This document shows, piece by piece, positions 1 to 11,499 of a stretch of DNA of 64,000 nucleotides (the first letter of the stretch is position 1; every line of letters starts with the position of its first letter). The DNA is from Calliopsis andreniformis (Eukaryota > Arthropoda > Insecta > Hymenoptera > Andrenidae), in the NCBI RefSeq assembly GCF_051401765.1, contig NW_027480423.1:496001-560000 (forward strand). Direction: 5' to 3'. Under the pieces are notes generated by a model that saw nothing but the letters and a program-made list of their open reading frames with translations, was not told the origin of the DNA and searched no databases. Made by a program: the position numbers and the translations under genes.

Positions 1-234
1 TAGCCATTTCTACGTTCCGCGCAACCTGGGCTTTACACTAGGGCGTTGTTCCACCAGGTGGAATAGTTAGGGCCTAAGAAGTCAACGCCAGAAGCATAAA
101 ATACAAAATAAATAAAACAGTTTTTCCATCGTATAAAACGAAAAATTGCAACCAGTGTGGAAGTTATGGTCATTTCTACGTTCCGGGCAACCTAGGCTTC
201 ACTCTAGGGCGGTGCTCCACCAAATCGAATAGCT
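1..234 (+). repeat. Short duplicated patch, copy 1 (partner 2822-3055)
   Basis: Shares the rare spellings CGCAACCTGGGCTTTACAC and CCAGGTGGAATAG with 2822-3055 at an offset of 2821 bp (17 monomers minus one base). Downstream, 129-340 instead resembles 2286-2497 (offset 2157, 13 monomers minus one), through TGGGGTCTTAG and TGCAAAAGTTTTTCC. The window edge cuts copy 1. Confidence 0.75.
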
Positions 235-2821
235 GGGGTCTTAGAAGTCAACGCCAGAAGCATAAAATACAATAAAGGTGCAAAAGTTTTTCCATCGTAT
301 AACAGGAATAACTGCAAACAGAATGAAAGTACTGGTCATTTCTACGTTCCGGGCAACCTAGGCTGCACTCTAGGGCGTTGTTCCACTAGATCCAATAGTT
401 AGGGCCTTAGAAGTCAACGCCCGAAGCATAAAATACAAAATAAATAAAACAGTTTTTCCATCGTATGAAACGAAAAATTGCAAACAGTGTGAAAGATATG
501 GACCTTTCTACGATCCGGGCTATCTAGGCTACACTTTATGGCGTTCTTCCACCACATCGAATAGCAACGGCCTCAGAAGTCAACGCCAGAAGCTTAAATA
601 CAGTATAAATATAACAGTTTTTCCATCGTATAAAACGAATAATAGCAAACAGTGTGAAAGTAGTGGACATTTCTACGTTCCGAGCTATCTAGGCTTCACT
701 CTAGGGCGTTGCTCCACTAGATCGAATACCTAGGGCCTTAGAAGTCAACGCCAGAAGCATAAGATACGATATAAATACAACAGCTTTTCCATCGTATAAA
801 AGTAATAATTGCAAACAGTGTGAAAGTAATGGTCATTTCTACGTTCTGGGCAACCTAGGCTTCACTCTAGGGCGTTGCTCCCCCAGATCAAACAGTTAGG
901 GCCTTAGTAGTCAACGACCGAAGCATTAAATACAAAATAAATAGAACAGTTTTTCCATTGTATAAAACGAATAATTGCTACCAGTCTAAAAGGTATGGTC
1001 ATTTCTACGTTCCGGGCAACCTAGGCTTCACGCTAGGCCGTAGTTCCACCAGATCGAATAGTTAGGGCCTAAGAAGTGAATGCCAGAAGCATAAAATACA
1101 ATATAAATACAACAGTTTTTCCATCATATAAAACGAATGATAGCAAGCAGTGTGAAAGTTAAGGTCATTTCTACACTCCGGGCAACCTAGGCAGCACTGT
1201 ATGGCGTTCCTCCACCACATCGAATAGCTACGGCCTCAGAAGTCAACGCCCGAAGTATAAAATTCAATAAAAATACGACAGTCTTTCCATCCTATAACAG
1301 GAATGATTGCAACCCGTGTGAAAGTGATGGTCATTTCTACGTTCCAGGCAACCTAGGCTTCACTCTAGGGCGTTGGTCCACCAGATCAAACAGTTAGGGC
1401 CTTAGAAGTCAACGACCGAAGCATTAAATACAAAATAAATAGAACTGTTTTTCCATTGCATAAAACGAATAATTGCTACCAGTCTAAAAGATATGGTCAT
1501 TTCTACGTTCCGAGCTACCTAGGCTTCACTCTAGGGCGTTGCTCCACTAGATCGAATACCTAGGGCCTTAGAAGTCAACGCCAGAAGCATAAAATACGAT
1601 ATAAATACAACAGCTTTTCCATCGTATAAAACGAATAATTGCAACCAGTATGAAACTTATGATCATTTCTACGTACCGGGCAACCTAGGCTTCACTCTAG
1701 GGCGTTGCTCTACCAGATCGAATAGTTAGGGCCTTAGAAGTCAACGCCCGAAGCATAAAATACAAAATAAATAGAACAGTTTTTCCATCCTATAAAACGA
1801 ATAACTGCTACCAGTGTGAAAGTTATGGTCATTTCTACTCTCCGGGCAACCTAGGCTTCACCCTAGGGCGTTGTTCCACCAGCTGGTATAGTTAGGGCCT
1901 AAGAAGTCAACGCCAGAAGCATAAAATACGATACAAATACAACAGCTTTTCCATCGTATAAAACAAATAATTGCAACCAGTTTGATAGTGATGGTCATTT
2001 CTACGTTCCGGGCAACCTAGGCTTCACTCTACGGCGTTGCTCCACCAGATCAAACAGTTAGGGCCTTAGAGGTCAACGCCCGAAGCATAAAATATAAAAT
2101 AAATAGAACGGTGTTTCCATTGTATAAAACGAATAATTGCTACCAGTGTAAAAGTTATGCTCATTTCTACGTTCCGGGCAACCTAGGCTTCACCCTAGGG
2201 CGTTGTACCACCAGATGGAATAGTCAGGGCCTAAGAAGTCAACGCCAGAAGCATAAAAAACGAAATAAATACAACAGCTTTTCCATCGCATAAAACGAAT
2301 AATTGCAACCAGTGTGGAAGTTATGGTCATTTCTACGTTCCGGGCAAACTAGGCTTCACTCTAGGGCGGTGCTCCACCAAATCGAATAGCTGGGGTCTTA
2401 GAAGTCAACGCCAGAAGCATAAAATACAATAAAGATGCAAAAGTTTTTCCATCGTATAACAGGAATAACTGCAAACAGAATGAAAGTACTGGTCATTTCT
2501 ACGTTCCGGGTAACCTAGGTTTCACTCTAGGGCGTTGCTCCACCAGATCGAATAGCTAGGGACTTAGAATTCAACGCCATAAGAATAAAATACAATATAA
2601 GTACAACAGTTTTTCCATCGTATAAAATGAATAATTGCAACCAGTGTGAAAGTTATGGTCATTTCTACATTTCGAGCAACCTAGGCTTCACTCTAGGGCG
2701 TTGCTCCACCTGATCGAATAGTTAGGGCCTTAGGAGTCCACGCCCGAAGCATTAAATACAAAATAAATAGAACAGTTTTTCCATTGCATAAAACGAATAA
2801 TTGCTACCAGTGTGAAAGTTA

Positions 2822-3055
2822 TAGCCGTTTCTACGTTCCGCGCAACCTGGGCTTTACACTAGGGCGTTGTTCCACCAGGTGGAATAGTTAGGGCCTAAGA
2901 AGTCATCGCCAGAAGCATAAAATACAAAATAAATAAAACAGTTTTTCCATCGTATAAAACGAAAAATTGCAACCAGTGTGGAAGTTATGGTCATTTCTCC
3001 GTACCGGGCAACCTAGGCTTCACTCTAGGGCGGTGCTCCACCAAATCGAATAGCA
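2822..3055 (+). repeat. Short duplicated patch, copy 2 (partner 1-234)
   Basis: Matches the start of the window with scattered substitutions, such as CATTTC changed to CGTTTC and CAACGCC to CATCGCC. It loses the match at about 3055, where the monomer switches to AGCAACGGCCTCAG, shared instead with 4704 onward. The switch point lies inside a monomer, as expected for out-of-register recombination or conversion. Confidence 0.7.
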
Positions 3056-3830
3056 ACGGCCTCAGAAGTCAACGCCAGAAGCTTAAATGCAATATAAATA
3101 TAACAGTTTTTCCACCGTGTAAAACGAATAATAGCAACCAGTGTGAAAGTTATTGTCACTTCTACGTTCCGGGCAACCTAGGCTTCACTCTACGGCGATG
3201 CTCCACCAGATGAAACAGTTAGGGCCTTAGAAGTCAACGCCCGAAGCATAAAATACAAAATAAATAGAACGGGTTTTCCATTGCATAAAACGAATAATTG
3301 CTGCCAGTGGAAAAGCTATGGTCATTTCTACGTTCCGGGCAACCTAGGCTTCACCCTAGGGCGTTGTACCACCACATCGAATAGTTGGGGCCTAAGAAGT
3401 GAACGCCAGAAGCATAAAATACAATATAATTACAACAGTTTTTCCATAGTATAAAACGAATAATTGCAACCAGTATGAAACTTATGGTCATTTCTACGTA
3501 CCGGGCAACCTGGGCTTCACTCTAGGGCGTTGCTCTACCAGATCGAATAGTTAGGTCCTTAGAAGTCAACGCCCGAAGCATAAAATACAAACTAAATAGA
3601 ACAGTTTTTCCATCGTATAAAACGAATAATTGCTACCAGTGTGAAAGTTATGGTCATTTCTACTTTCCGGGCAACCTAGGCTTCACCCCAGGACGTCGTT
3701 CCACCAGATGGAATAGTTAGGGCCTAAGAAGTCAACGCCAGAAGCATAAAATACGATATAAATACAACAGCTTTTACATCGCATAAAACGAATAATTGCA
3801 ACCAGTGTGGAAGTTATGGTCATTTCTACG
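3045..3830 (+). repeat. Block of about 790 bp, copy 1 (offset 1659 bp)
   Basis: Five monomers beginning with the rare AGCAACGGCCTCAGAAG and CTTAAATGCAATATAAATA words. They recur at 4704-5489 with few changes (CCACCGTG against CCATCGTG, GCCAGTGG against GCCCGTGG). The match ends where TACGTTCC becomes TACGTATC. Confidence 0.8.
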
Positions 3831-4703
3831 TTCCGGGCAACCTAGGCTTCACTCTAGGGCGGTGCTCCACCAAATCGAATAGCTGGGGTCTTAGAAGTCA
3901 ACGCCAGAAGCATAAAATACGATATAAATACAACAGCTTTTCCATCGTATAAAACAAATAATTGCAACCAGTTTGATAGTGATGGTCATTTCTACGTACC
4001 GGGCAACCTAGGCTTCACCCTAGGGCGTTGCTCCACCAGATCGAATAGTTTGGGCCTTAGAAGTCAAGGCCCGAAGCATAAAATACGATATAAATACAAC
4101 AGCTTTTCCATCGTATAAAACAAATAATTGCAACCAGTTTGATAGTGATGGTCATTTCTACGTATCGGGCAACCTAGGCTTCACTCTAGGGCGTTGCTCC
4201 ACCAGATCGAATAATTAGGGCCTTAGAAGTCAACGCCCGAAGCATAAAATACAAAATAAATAGAACAGTTTTTCCATCGTATAAAAGGAATAATTGCTAC
4301 CAGTGTAAAAGTTATGGTCATTTCTACGTTCCGGGCAGCCTAGACTTCACTCTAGGGCGGTGCTCCAACAGATTGAATAGTTAGGGCCTTAGAAGACAAC
4401 ACCCGAAGCATAAAATGCAATAAAAATACAACAGTTTTTCCATCGTATAAAAGGAATAATTGCAAACAGTGAGAAAGTAATGGTCATTTCTACGTTCCGC
4501 GCAACCTAGGCTTCACTCTAGGGCGTTGCTCCACCAGATCAAACAGTTAGGGCCTAAGAAGTGAACGCCAGAAGCATAAAATACAACATAAATACAACAG
4601 CTTTTCCATCGTATAAAACGAAAAATTGCAAACAGTGTGAAAGATATGGACATTACTACGATCCGGGCTACCTAGGCTTCACTCTATGGCGTTCTTCCAC
4701 CAC

Positions 4704-5489
4704 ATCGAATAGCAACGGCCTCAGAAGTCAACGCCAGAAGCTTAAATGCAATATAAATATAACAGTTTTTCCATCGTGTAAAACGAATAATAGCAACCAG
4801 TGTGAAAGTTATTGTCATTTCTACGTTCCGGGCAACCTAGGCTTCACTCTACGGCGATGCTCCACCAGATGAAACAGTTAGGGCCTTAGAAGTCAACGCC
4901 CGAAGCATAAAATACAAAATAAATAGAACGGTTTTTCCATTGCATAAAACGAATAATTGCTGCCCGTGGAAAAGCTATGGTCATTTCTACGTTCCGGGCA
5001 ACCTAGGCTTCACCCTAGGGCGTTGTACCACCACATCGAATAGTTTGGGCCTAAGAAGTGAACGCCAGAAGCATAAAATACAATATAATTACAACAGTTT
5101 TTCCATAGTATAAAACGAATAATTGCAACCAGTATGAAACTTATGGTCATTTCTACGTACCGGGCAACCTGGGCTTCACTCTAGGGCGTTGCTCTACCAG
5201 ATCGAATAGTTAGGTCCTTAGAAGTCAACGCCCGAAGCATAAAATACAAAATAAATAGAACAGTTTTTCCATCGTATAAAACGAATAATTGCTACCAGTG
5301 TGAAAGTTATGGTCATTTCTACTTTCCGGGCAACCTAGGCTTCACCCCAGGACGTCGTTCCACCAGAGGGAATAGTTAGGGCCTAAGAAGTCAACGCCAG
5401 AAGCATAAAATACGATATAAATACAACAGCTTTTACATCGCATAAAACGAATAATTGCAACCAGTGTGGAAGTTATGGTCATTTCTACG
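4704..5489 (+). repeat. Block of about 790 bp, copy 2 (offset 1659 bp)
   Basis: Second copy of 3045-3830, displaced by 10 monomers minus one base. The longest open frame of the window (4561-4872, 103 codons) overlaps its left edge. It exists only because three successive monomers happen to lack stops in the three frames used, so it is not treated as a gene. Confidence 0.8.
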
Positions 5490-5708
5490 TATCGGGCAAC
5501 CTAGGCTTCACTCTAGGGCGTTGCTCCACCAGATCGAATAATTAGGGCCTTAGAAGTCAACGCCCGAAGCATAAAATACAAAATAAATAGAACAGTTTTT
5601 CCATCGTATAAAAGGAATAATTGCTACCAGTGTAAAAGTTATAGTCATTTCTACGTTCCGGGCAGCCTAGACTTCACTCTAGGGCGGTGCTCCACCATAT
5701 CGAATAGC

Positions 5709-5874
5709 TACGGCCTTAGAAGCCTACGCCTGAAGCATAAAATACAATAAAAATACAACGGTCTTTTCATCGTATAACAGGAATAATTGCAACAAGCGTG
5801 AAAGTAATGATCATTTCGGCGTTTCGGGCATCCTAGACTTAACTCTGAGGCATTGCTCCACCAGATCGAATAGT
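5709..5874 (+). repeat. Marker monomer class, first of 19 copies
   Basis: A strongly diverged but full-length unit: AGCCTACGCCTGAAGC, ACGGTCTTTTCATCG, AACAAGCGTG, TTTCGGCGTTTCGGGCATCC, then TAGACTTAACTCTGAGGC. It lacks CCTAGG and so the dyad. Other copies start at 7701, 9027, 10356, 12182, 13842, 16001, 17661, 19486, 23142, 24469, 25798, 27790, 33270, 35095, 38751, 40078, 41407 and 43399. Spacings are near 8, 10, 11, 12, 13, 22 or 34 monomers. The last six are the +15609 copies of 17661-27790. None occurs left of 5709 or right of 43565. Copies are nearly identical to one another although far from the consensus, so they descend from one founder spread by block duplication. Confidence 0.9.
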
Positions 5875-7157
5875 TAGGGCCTAAGAAGTCAACGCCAGAA
5901 GCATAAAACACCATATAAATAAAACAGTTTTTCCATTGCATAAAACGAATAATTGCCACCAGTGTAAAAGTTATGGCCATTTCTACGTTCCGGGCAACCT
6001 AGGCTACACCCTAGGGCGTTGTTCCACCAGATTGAATAGTTAGGGCCTAAGAAGTAAACGCCAGAAGCATAAAATACAATATAAATACAACAGTTTTTCC
6101 ATCGTATAAAACGAATAATTGCAACCAGTGTGAAAGTTATGGTCATTTCTACATTCCGAGCAACCTAGGCTTCACTCTAGGGCGTTGCTCCAACAGATTG
6201 AATAGTTAGGGCCTTAGAAGACAACACCCGAAGCATAAAATGCAATAAAAATACAACAGTTTTTCCATCGTATAAAAGGAATAATTGCAAACAGTGAGAA
6301 AGTAATGGTCATTTCTACGTTCCGCGCAACCTAGGCTTCACTCTAGGGCGTTGCTCCACCAGATCAAACAGTTAGGGCCTAAGAAGTGAACGCCAGAAGC
6401 ATAAAATACAAAATAAATAGATCGGTTATTCCATTGCATAAAACGAATAATTGCTGCCAGTGTAAAAGCTATAGTCATTTCTACGTTCCGGGCAAGCTAG
6501 GCTTCACCCTAGGGCGTTGTACCACCACATCGAATAGTTGGGGCCTAAGAAGTGAACGCCAGAAGCATAAAATACGATATAAATACAACAGCTTTTCCAT
6601 CGTATAAAACAAATAATTGCAACCAGTTTGATAGTGATGGTCATTTCTATGTACCGGGCAACCTAGGCTTCACTCTAGGGCGTTGCTCCACCAGATCGAA
6701 TAGTTAGGGCCTTAGAAGTCAACGCCCGAATCATAAAATACAAAATAAATAGAACAGTTTTTCCATCGTATAAAAGGAATAATTGCAAACAGTGTGAAAG
6801 TAATGGTCATTTCTACGTTCCGGGCAACCTAGGATTCACACTAGGGCGTTGTTCCACCAGATGGAATAGTTAGGGCCTAAGAAGTCAACGCCAGAAGCAT
6901 AAAATACGATATAAATACAACAGCTTTTCCATCGTACGAAACAAATAATTGCAACCAGTTTGATAGTGATGGTCACTTCTACGTACCGGGCAACCTAGGC
7001 TTCACTCTAGGGCGTTGCTCCACCAGATCGAATAGTTAGGGCCTTAGAAGTCAACGCCCGAAGCATAAAGTATAAAATAAATAGAACAGTTTTTCCATCG
7101 TATAAAACGAATAATTGCTACCAGTGTGAAAGTTATGGTCACTTCTACGTTCCGGGC

Positions 7158-8697
7158 AACCTAGGCTTCACCCTAGGGCGTTGTTCCACCAGATGGAATA
7201 GTTAGGGCCTAAGAAGTCAACGCCAGAAGCATAAAATACGATATAAATACAACAGCTTTTCCATCGTATAAAACTAATAATTGCAACCAGTTTGATAGTG
7301 ATGGTCATTTCTACGTACTGGGCAACCTAGGCTTCACTCTAGGGCGTTGCTCCACCAGATCGAATAGTGAGGGCCTTAGAAGTCAACGCCCGAAGCATAA
7401 AATACAAAATAAATAGAACAGTTTTTCCATCGTATAAAAGGAATAATTGCAAACAGTGTGAAAGTAATGGTCATTTCTACGTTCCGGGCAACCTAGGCTT
7501 CACTCTAGGGCGTTGCTACACCAGATCAAACAGTTAGGGCCTAAGAAGTGAACGCCAGAAGCATAAAATACAACATAAATACAACAGCTATTCCATCGTA
7601 TAAAACGAATAATTGCTACCAGTGTAAAAGTTATGGTCATTTCTACGTTCCGGGCAGCCTAGGCTTCACTCTAGGGCGGTGCTCCACCATATCGAATAGC
7701 TGCGGCCTTAGAAGCCTACGCCTGAAGCATAAAATACAATAAAAATACAACGGTCTTTTCATCGTATAACAGGAATAATTGCAACAAGCGTGAAAGTAAT
7801 GATCATTTCGGCGTTTCGGGCATCCTAGACTTAACTCTGAGGCATTGCTCCACCAGATCGAATAGTTAGGGCCTAAGAAGACAACGCCAGAAGCATAAAA
7901 TACCATATAAATACAACAGTTTTTTCATTGTATAAAACGAATTATTGCTACCAGTGTAAAAGTTATGGTCATTTCTACGCTCCGGGCAACCTAGGCTACA
8001 CCCTAGGGCGTTGTTCCACCAGATTGAATAGTTAGGGCCTAAGAAGTGAACGCCAGAAGCATAAAATACAATATAAATACAACAGTTTTTCCATCGTATA
8101 AAACGAATAATTGCAACCAGTGTGAAAGTTATGGTCATTTCTACATACCGGGCAACCTAGGATTCAGTCTAGGGCGTTGCTACACCAGATCGAATAGTTA
8201 GGGCCTTAGAAGTCAACGCCCGTAGCATAAAATACAAAATAAATACAACAGTTTTTCCATCGTATAAAACGGATAATTGCTACCAGTGTGAAAGTTATGG
8301 TCATTTCTAAGTTCCGGCCAACCTAGGCTGCACTCTAGGGCGTTGCTCCACCAGATCGAATAGTTAGGGCCTTAGAAGTCAACGCCCGAAGCATAAAATA
8401 CAAAATAAATAAAACAGTTTTTCCATCGTATAAAACCAAAAATTGCAAACAGTGTGAAAGATATGGACATTACTACGATCCGGGCTACCTAGGCTTCACT
8501 CTATGGCGTTCTTCCACCACATCGAATAGCAACGGCCTCAGAAGTCAACGCCAGAAGCTTAAATGCAATATAAATATAACAGTTTTGGATCGTGTAAAAC
8601 GAATAATAGCAACCAGTGTGAAAGTTATTGTCACTTCTACGTACCGGGCAACCTAGGCTTCACTCTAGGGCGTTGCTCCACCAGATCGAATAGTTAG
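7158..8697 (+). repeat. 1.5-kb block, copy 1 (offset 2655 bp)
   Basis: Nine monomers matching 9813-11352 almost base for base, including ACTGGGCAACC, GAATAGTGAGGGCC, AGCTATTCC and AACGAATTATTGC. Differences include ACAGTTTTGGATCG near 8580 against ACAGTTTTTGCATCG near 11235. It contains the marker monomer at 7701. Confidence 0.9.
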
Positions 8698-9901
8698 GGC
8701 CTTAGAAGTCAACGCCCGTAGCATAAAATATAAAATAAATAGATCAGTTTTTCCATCGTATAAAACGAATAATTGCTACCAGTGTGAAAGTTATGGTCAC
8801 TTCTACGTACCGGGCAACCTAGGCTTCACCCTAGGGCGTTGTACCACCAGATCGAATAGTTAGGGCCTAAGAAGTGAACGCCAGAAGCATAAAATACGAT
8901 ATAAATACAACAGCTTTTCCATCGTATAAAACAAATAATTGCTACCAGTGTAAAAGTTATGGTCGTTTCTACGTTCCGGGCAGCCTAGGCTTCACTCTAG
9001 GGCGGTGCTCCACCATATCGAATAGCTACGGCCTTAGAAGCCTACGCCTGAAGCATAAAATACAATAAAAATACAACGGTCTTTTCATCGTATAACAGGA
9101 ATAATTGCAACAAGCGTGAAAGTAATGATCATTTCGGCGTTTCGGGCATCCTAGACTTAACTCTGAGGCACTGCTCCACCAGAGCGAATAGTTAGGGCCC
9201 AAGAAGTCAACGCCAGAAGCATAAAACACCATATAAATACAACAGTTTTTCCATTGTATAAAACGAATAATTGCCACCAGTGTAAAAGTTATGGTCATTT
9301 CTACATTCCGAGCAACCTAGGCTTCACTCTAGGGCGTTCCTCCAACAGATTGAATAGTTAGGGCCTTAGAAGACAACGCCCGAAGCATAAAATGCAATAA
9401 AAATACAACAGTTTTTCCATCGTATATAACGAATAATTGCTACCAGTGTGAAAGTTATGGTCATTTCTACTTTCCGAGCAACCTAGGCTTCACCCTAGGG
9501 CGTTGTACAACCAGATCGAATAGTTAGGGCCTAAGAAGTGAACGCCAGAAGCATAAAATACGATATAAATACAACAGCTTTTCCATCGTATAAAACAAAT
9601 AATTGCAACCAGTTTGATAGTGATGGTCATTTCTACGTACCGGGCAACCTAGGCTTCACTCTAGGGCGTTGCTCCACCAGATCGAATAGTTAGGTCCTTA
9701 GAAGTCAACGCCCGTAGCATAAAATACAAAATAAATACAACAGTTTTTCCATCGTATAAAACGGATAATTGCTACCAGTGTGAAAGTTATGGTCATTTCT
9801 ACTTTTGGGGGCAACCTAGGCTTCACCCTAGGGCGTTGTTCCACCAGATGGAATAGTTAGGGCCTAAGAAGTCAACGCCAGAAGCATAAAATACGATATA
9901 A
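8004..9901 (+). repeat. 1.9-kb block, copy 1 (offset 10459 bp)
   Basis: Eleven monomers that return at 18463-20360 (63 monomers plus one base). The match includes the GGATTCAGTCTAGGG variant and the AGCTTAAATGC monomer. It also includes the marker monomer at 9027 and the CTTTTGGGGGC variant near 9800. A related but rearranged string is found near 23460-24980. Confidence 0.85.
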
Positions 9902-11352
9902 ATACAACAGCTTTTCCATCGTATAAAACTAATAATTGCAACCAGTTTGATAGTGATGGTCATTTCTACGTACTGGGCAACCTAGGCTTCACTCTAGGGC
10001 GTTGCTCCACCAGATCGAATAGTGAGGGCCTTAGAAGTCAACGCCCGAAGCATAAAATACAAAATAAATAGAACAGTTTTTCCATCGTATAAAAGGAATA
10101 ATTGCAAACAGTGTGAAAGTAATGGTCATTTCTACGTTCCGGGCAACCTAGGCTTCACTCTAGGGCGTTGCTACACCAGATCAAACAGTTAGGGCCTAAG
10201 AAGTGAACGCCAGAAGCATAAAATACAACATAAATACAACAGCTATTCCATCGTATAAAACGAATAATTGCTACCAGTGTAAAAGTTATGGTCATTTCTA
10301 CGTTCCGGGCAGCCTAGGCTTCACTCTAGGGCGGTGCTCCACCATATCGAATAGCTGCGGCCTTAGAAGCCTACGCCTGAAGCATAAAATACAATAAAAA
10401 TACAACGGTCTTTTCATCGTATAACAGGAATAATTGCAACAAGCGTGAAAGTAATGATCATTTCGGCGTTTCGGGCATCCTAGACTTAACTCTGAGGCAT
10501 TGCTCCACCAGATCGAATAGTTAGGGCCTAAGAAGACAACGCCAGAAGCATAAAATACCATATAAATACAACAGTTTTTTCATTGTATAAAACGAATTAT
10601 TGCTACCAGTGTAAAAGTTATGGTCATTTCTACGCTCCGGGCAACCTAGGCTACACCCTAGGGCGTTGTTCCACCAGATTGAATAGTTAGGGCCTAAGAA
10701 GTGAACGCCAGAAGCATAAAATACAATATAAATACAACAGTTTTTCCATCGTATAAAACGAATAATTGCAACCAGTGTGAAAGTTATGGTCATTTCTACA
10801 TACCGGGCAACCTAGGATTCAGTCTAGGGCGTTGCTACACCAGATCGAATAGTTAGGGCCTTAGAAGTCAACGCCCGTAGCATAAAATACAAAATAAATA
10901 CAACAGTTTTTCCATCGTATAAAACGGATAATTGCTACCAGTGTGAAAGTTATGGTCATTTCTAAGTTCCGGCCAACCTAGGCTGCACTCTAGGGCGTTG
11001 CTCCACCAGATCGAATAGTTAGGGCCTTAGAAGTCAACGCCCGAAGCATAAAATACAAAATAAATAAAACAGTTTTTCCATCGTATAAAACCAAAAATTG
11101 CAAACAGTGTGAAAGATATGGACATTACTACGATCCGGGCTACCTAGGCTTCACTCTATGGCGTTCTTCCACCACATCGAATAGCAACGGCCTCAGAAGT
11201 CAACGCCAGAAGCTTAAATGCAATATAAATCTAACAGTTTTTGCATCGTGTAAAACGAATAATAGCAACCAGTGTGAAAGTTATTGTCACTTCTACGTAC
11301 CGGGCAACCTAGGCTTCACTCTAGGGCGTTGCTCCACCAGATCGAATAGTTA
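9813..11352 (+). repeat. 1.5-kb block, copy 2 (offset 2655 bp)
   Basis: Second copy of 7158-8697, shifted by 16 monomers minus one base. The left edge lies just after the CTTTTGGGGGCAACC variant. The right edge is where TTAGGGCC (8698) becomes TTAGGTCC (11353). Contains the marker monomer at 10356. Confidence 0.9.
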
Positions 11353-11499
11353 GGTCCTTAGAAGTCAACGCCCGTAGCATAAAATACAAAATAAATACAA
11401 CAGTTTTTCCATCGTATAAAACGGATAATTGCTACCAGTGTGAAAGTTATGGTCATTTCTACTTTTGGGGGCAACCTAGGCTTCACCCTAGGGCGTTGT
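10350..11499 (+). repeat. 1.15-kb block, copy 1 (offset 3486 bp)
   Basis: Seven monomers repeated at 13836-14985, exactly 21 monomers away. The match ends where TTGTTCCACC (11500) meets TTGTACCACC. It overlaps the 2655-bp duplication, so this string exists in at least three places in the domain and again near 23142 and 38751. Confidence 0.88.

Larger units (their letters stand above)
1..5708. repeat. Left domain: diverged monomers, low higher-order structure
   Basis: About 34 monomers with more private substitutions than elsewhere (for example TGGGGTCTTAG at 234, CTTAAATACAGTATAAATATAAC near 593 and CTTAAATGC near 3083) and no marker monomer. Only short, imperfect block repeats are visible, at offsets 1659, 2157 and 2821 bp, each a multiple of 166 minus one. 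No gene or mobile element is seen. The greater heterogeneity suggests an older or less frequently homogenised part of the array. Confidence 0.7.

Noticed and set aside
4561..4872. Longest open frame in the window, 103 codons, as a possible gene
   Set aside because: It consists of nearly two monomers in successive frames, contains the same repeat words as neighbours, and its partner block at 3045-3830 does not keep it open.
5809..5834. CENP-B box in the marker monomer
   Set aside because: TTCG and CGGG are separated by six bases instead of seven and the central A is not in place. The ordinary monomer has no match either.
5875..5885. TTAGGG word once per monomer as interstitial telomeric repeat
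   Set aside because: It is a single hexamer per 166 bp within TTAGGGCCT(A/T)A and is never in tandem. It is part of the small boundary palindrome.
7548..7742. Plus-strand open frames of 60-80 codons with a C-x2-C-x4-H pattern resembling a retroviral-type zinc knuckle
   Set aside because: The last cysteine is missing (glycine instead). The frame is just the satellite monomer read by chance, and it recurs with every copy of the block. No start context or conserved reading frame across monomers (166 is not a multiple of 3), and no gag or polymerase around it.
7866..8138. Minus-strand 85-90 codon frames beginning MTITFTLVAIIRF, repeated many times, looking like small membrane proteins
   Set aside because: They are the reverse complement of the same repeat, spanning about 1.6 monomers. 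The hydrophobicity comes from the AT-rich part. Variation among copies includes stops and shifts and follows block duplication, not codon constraint.
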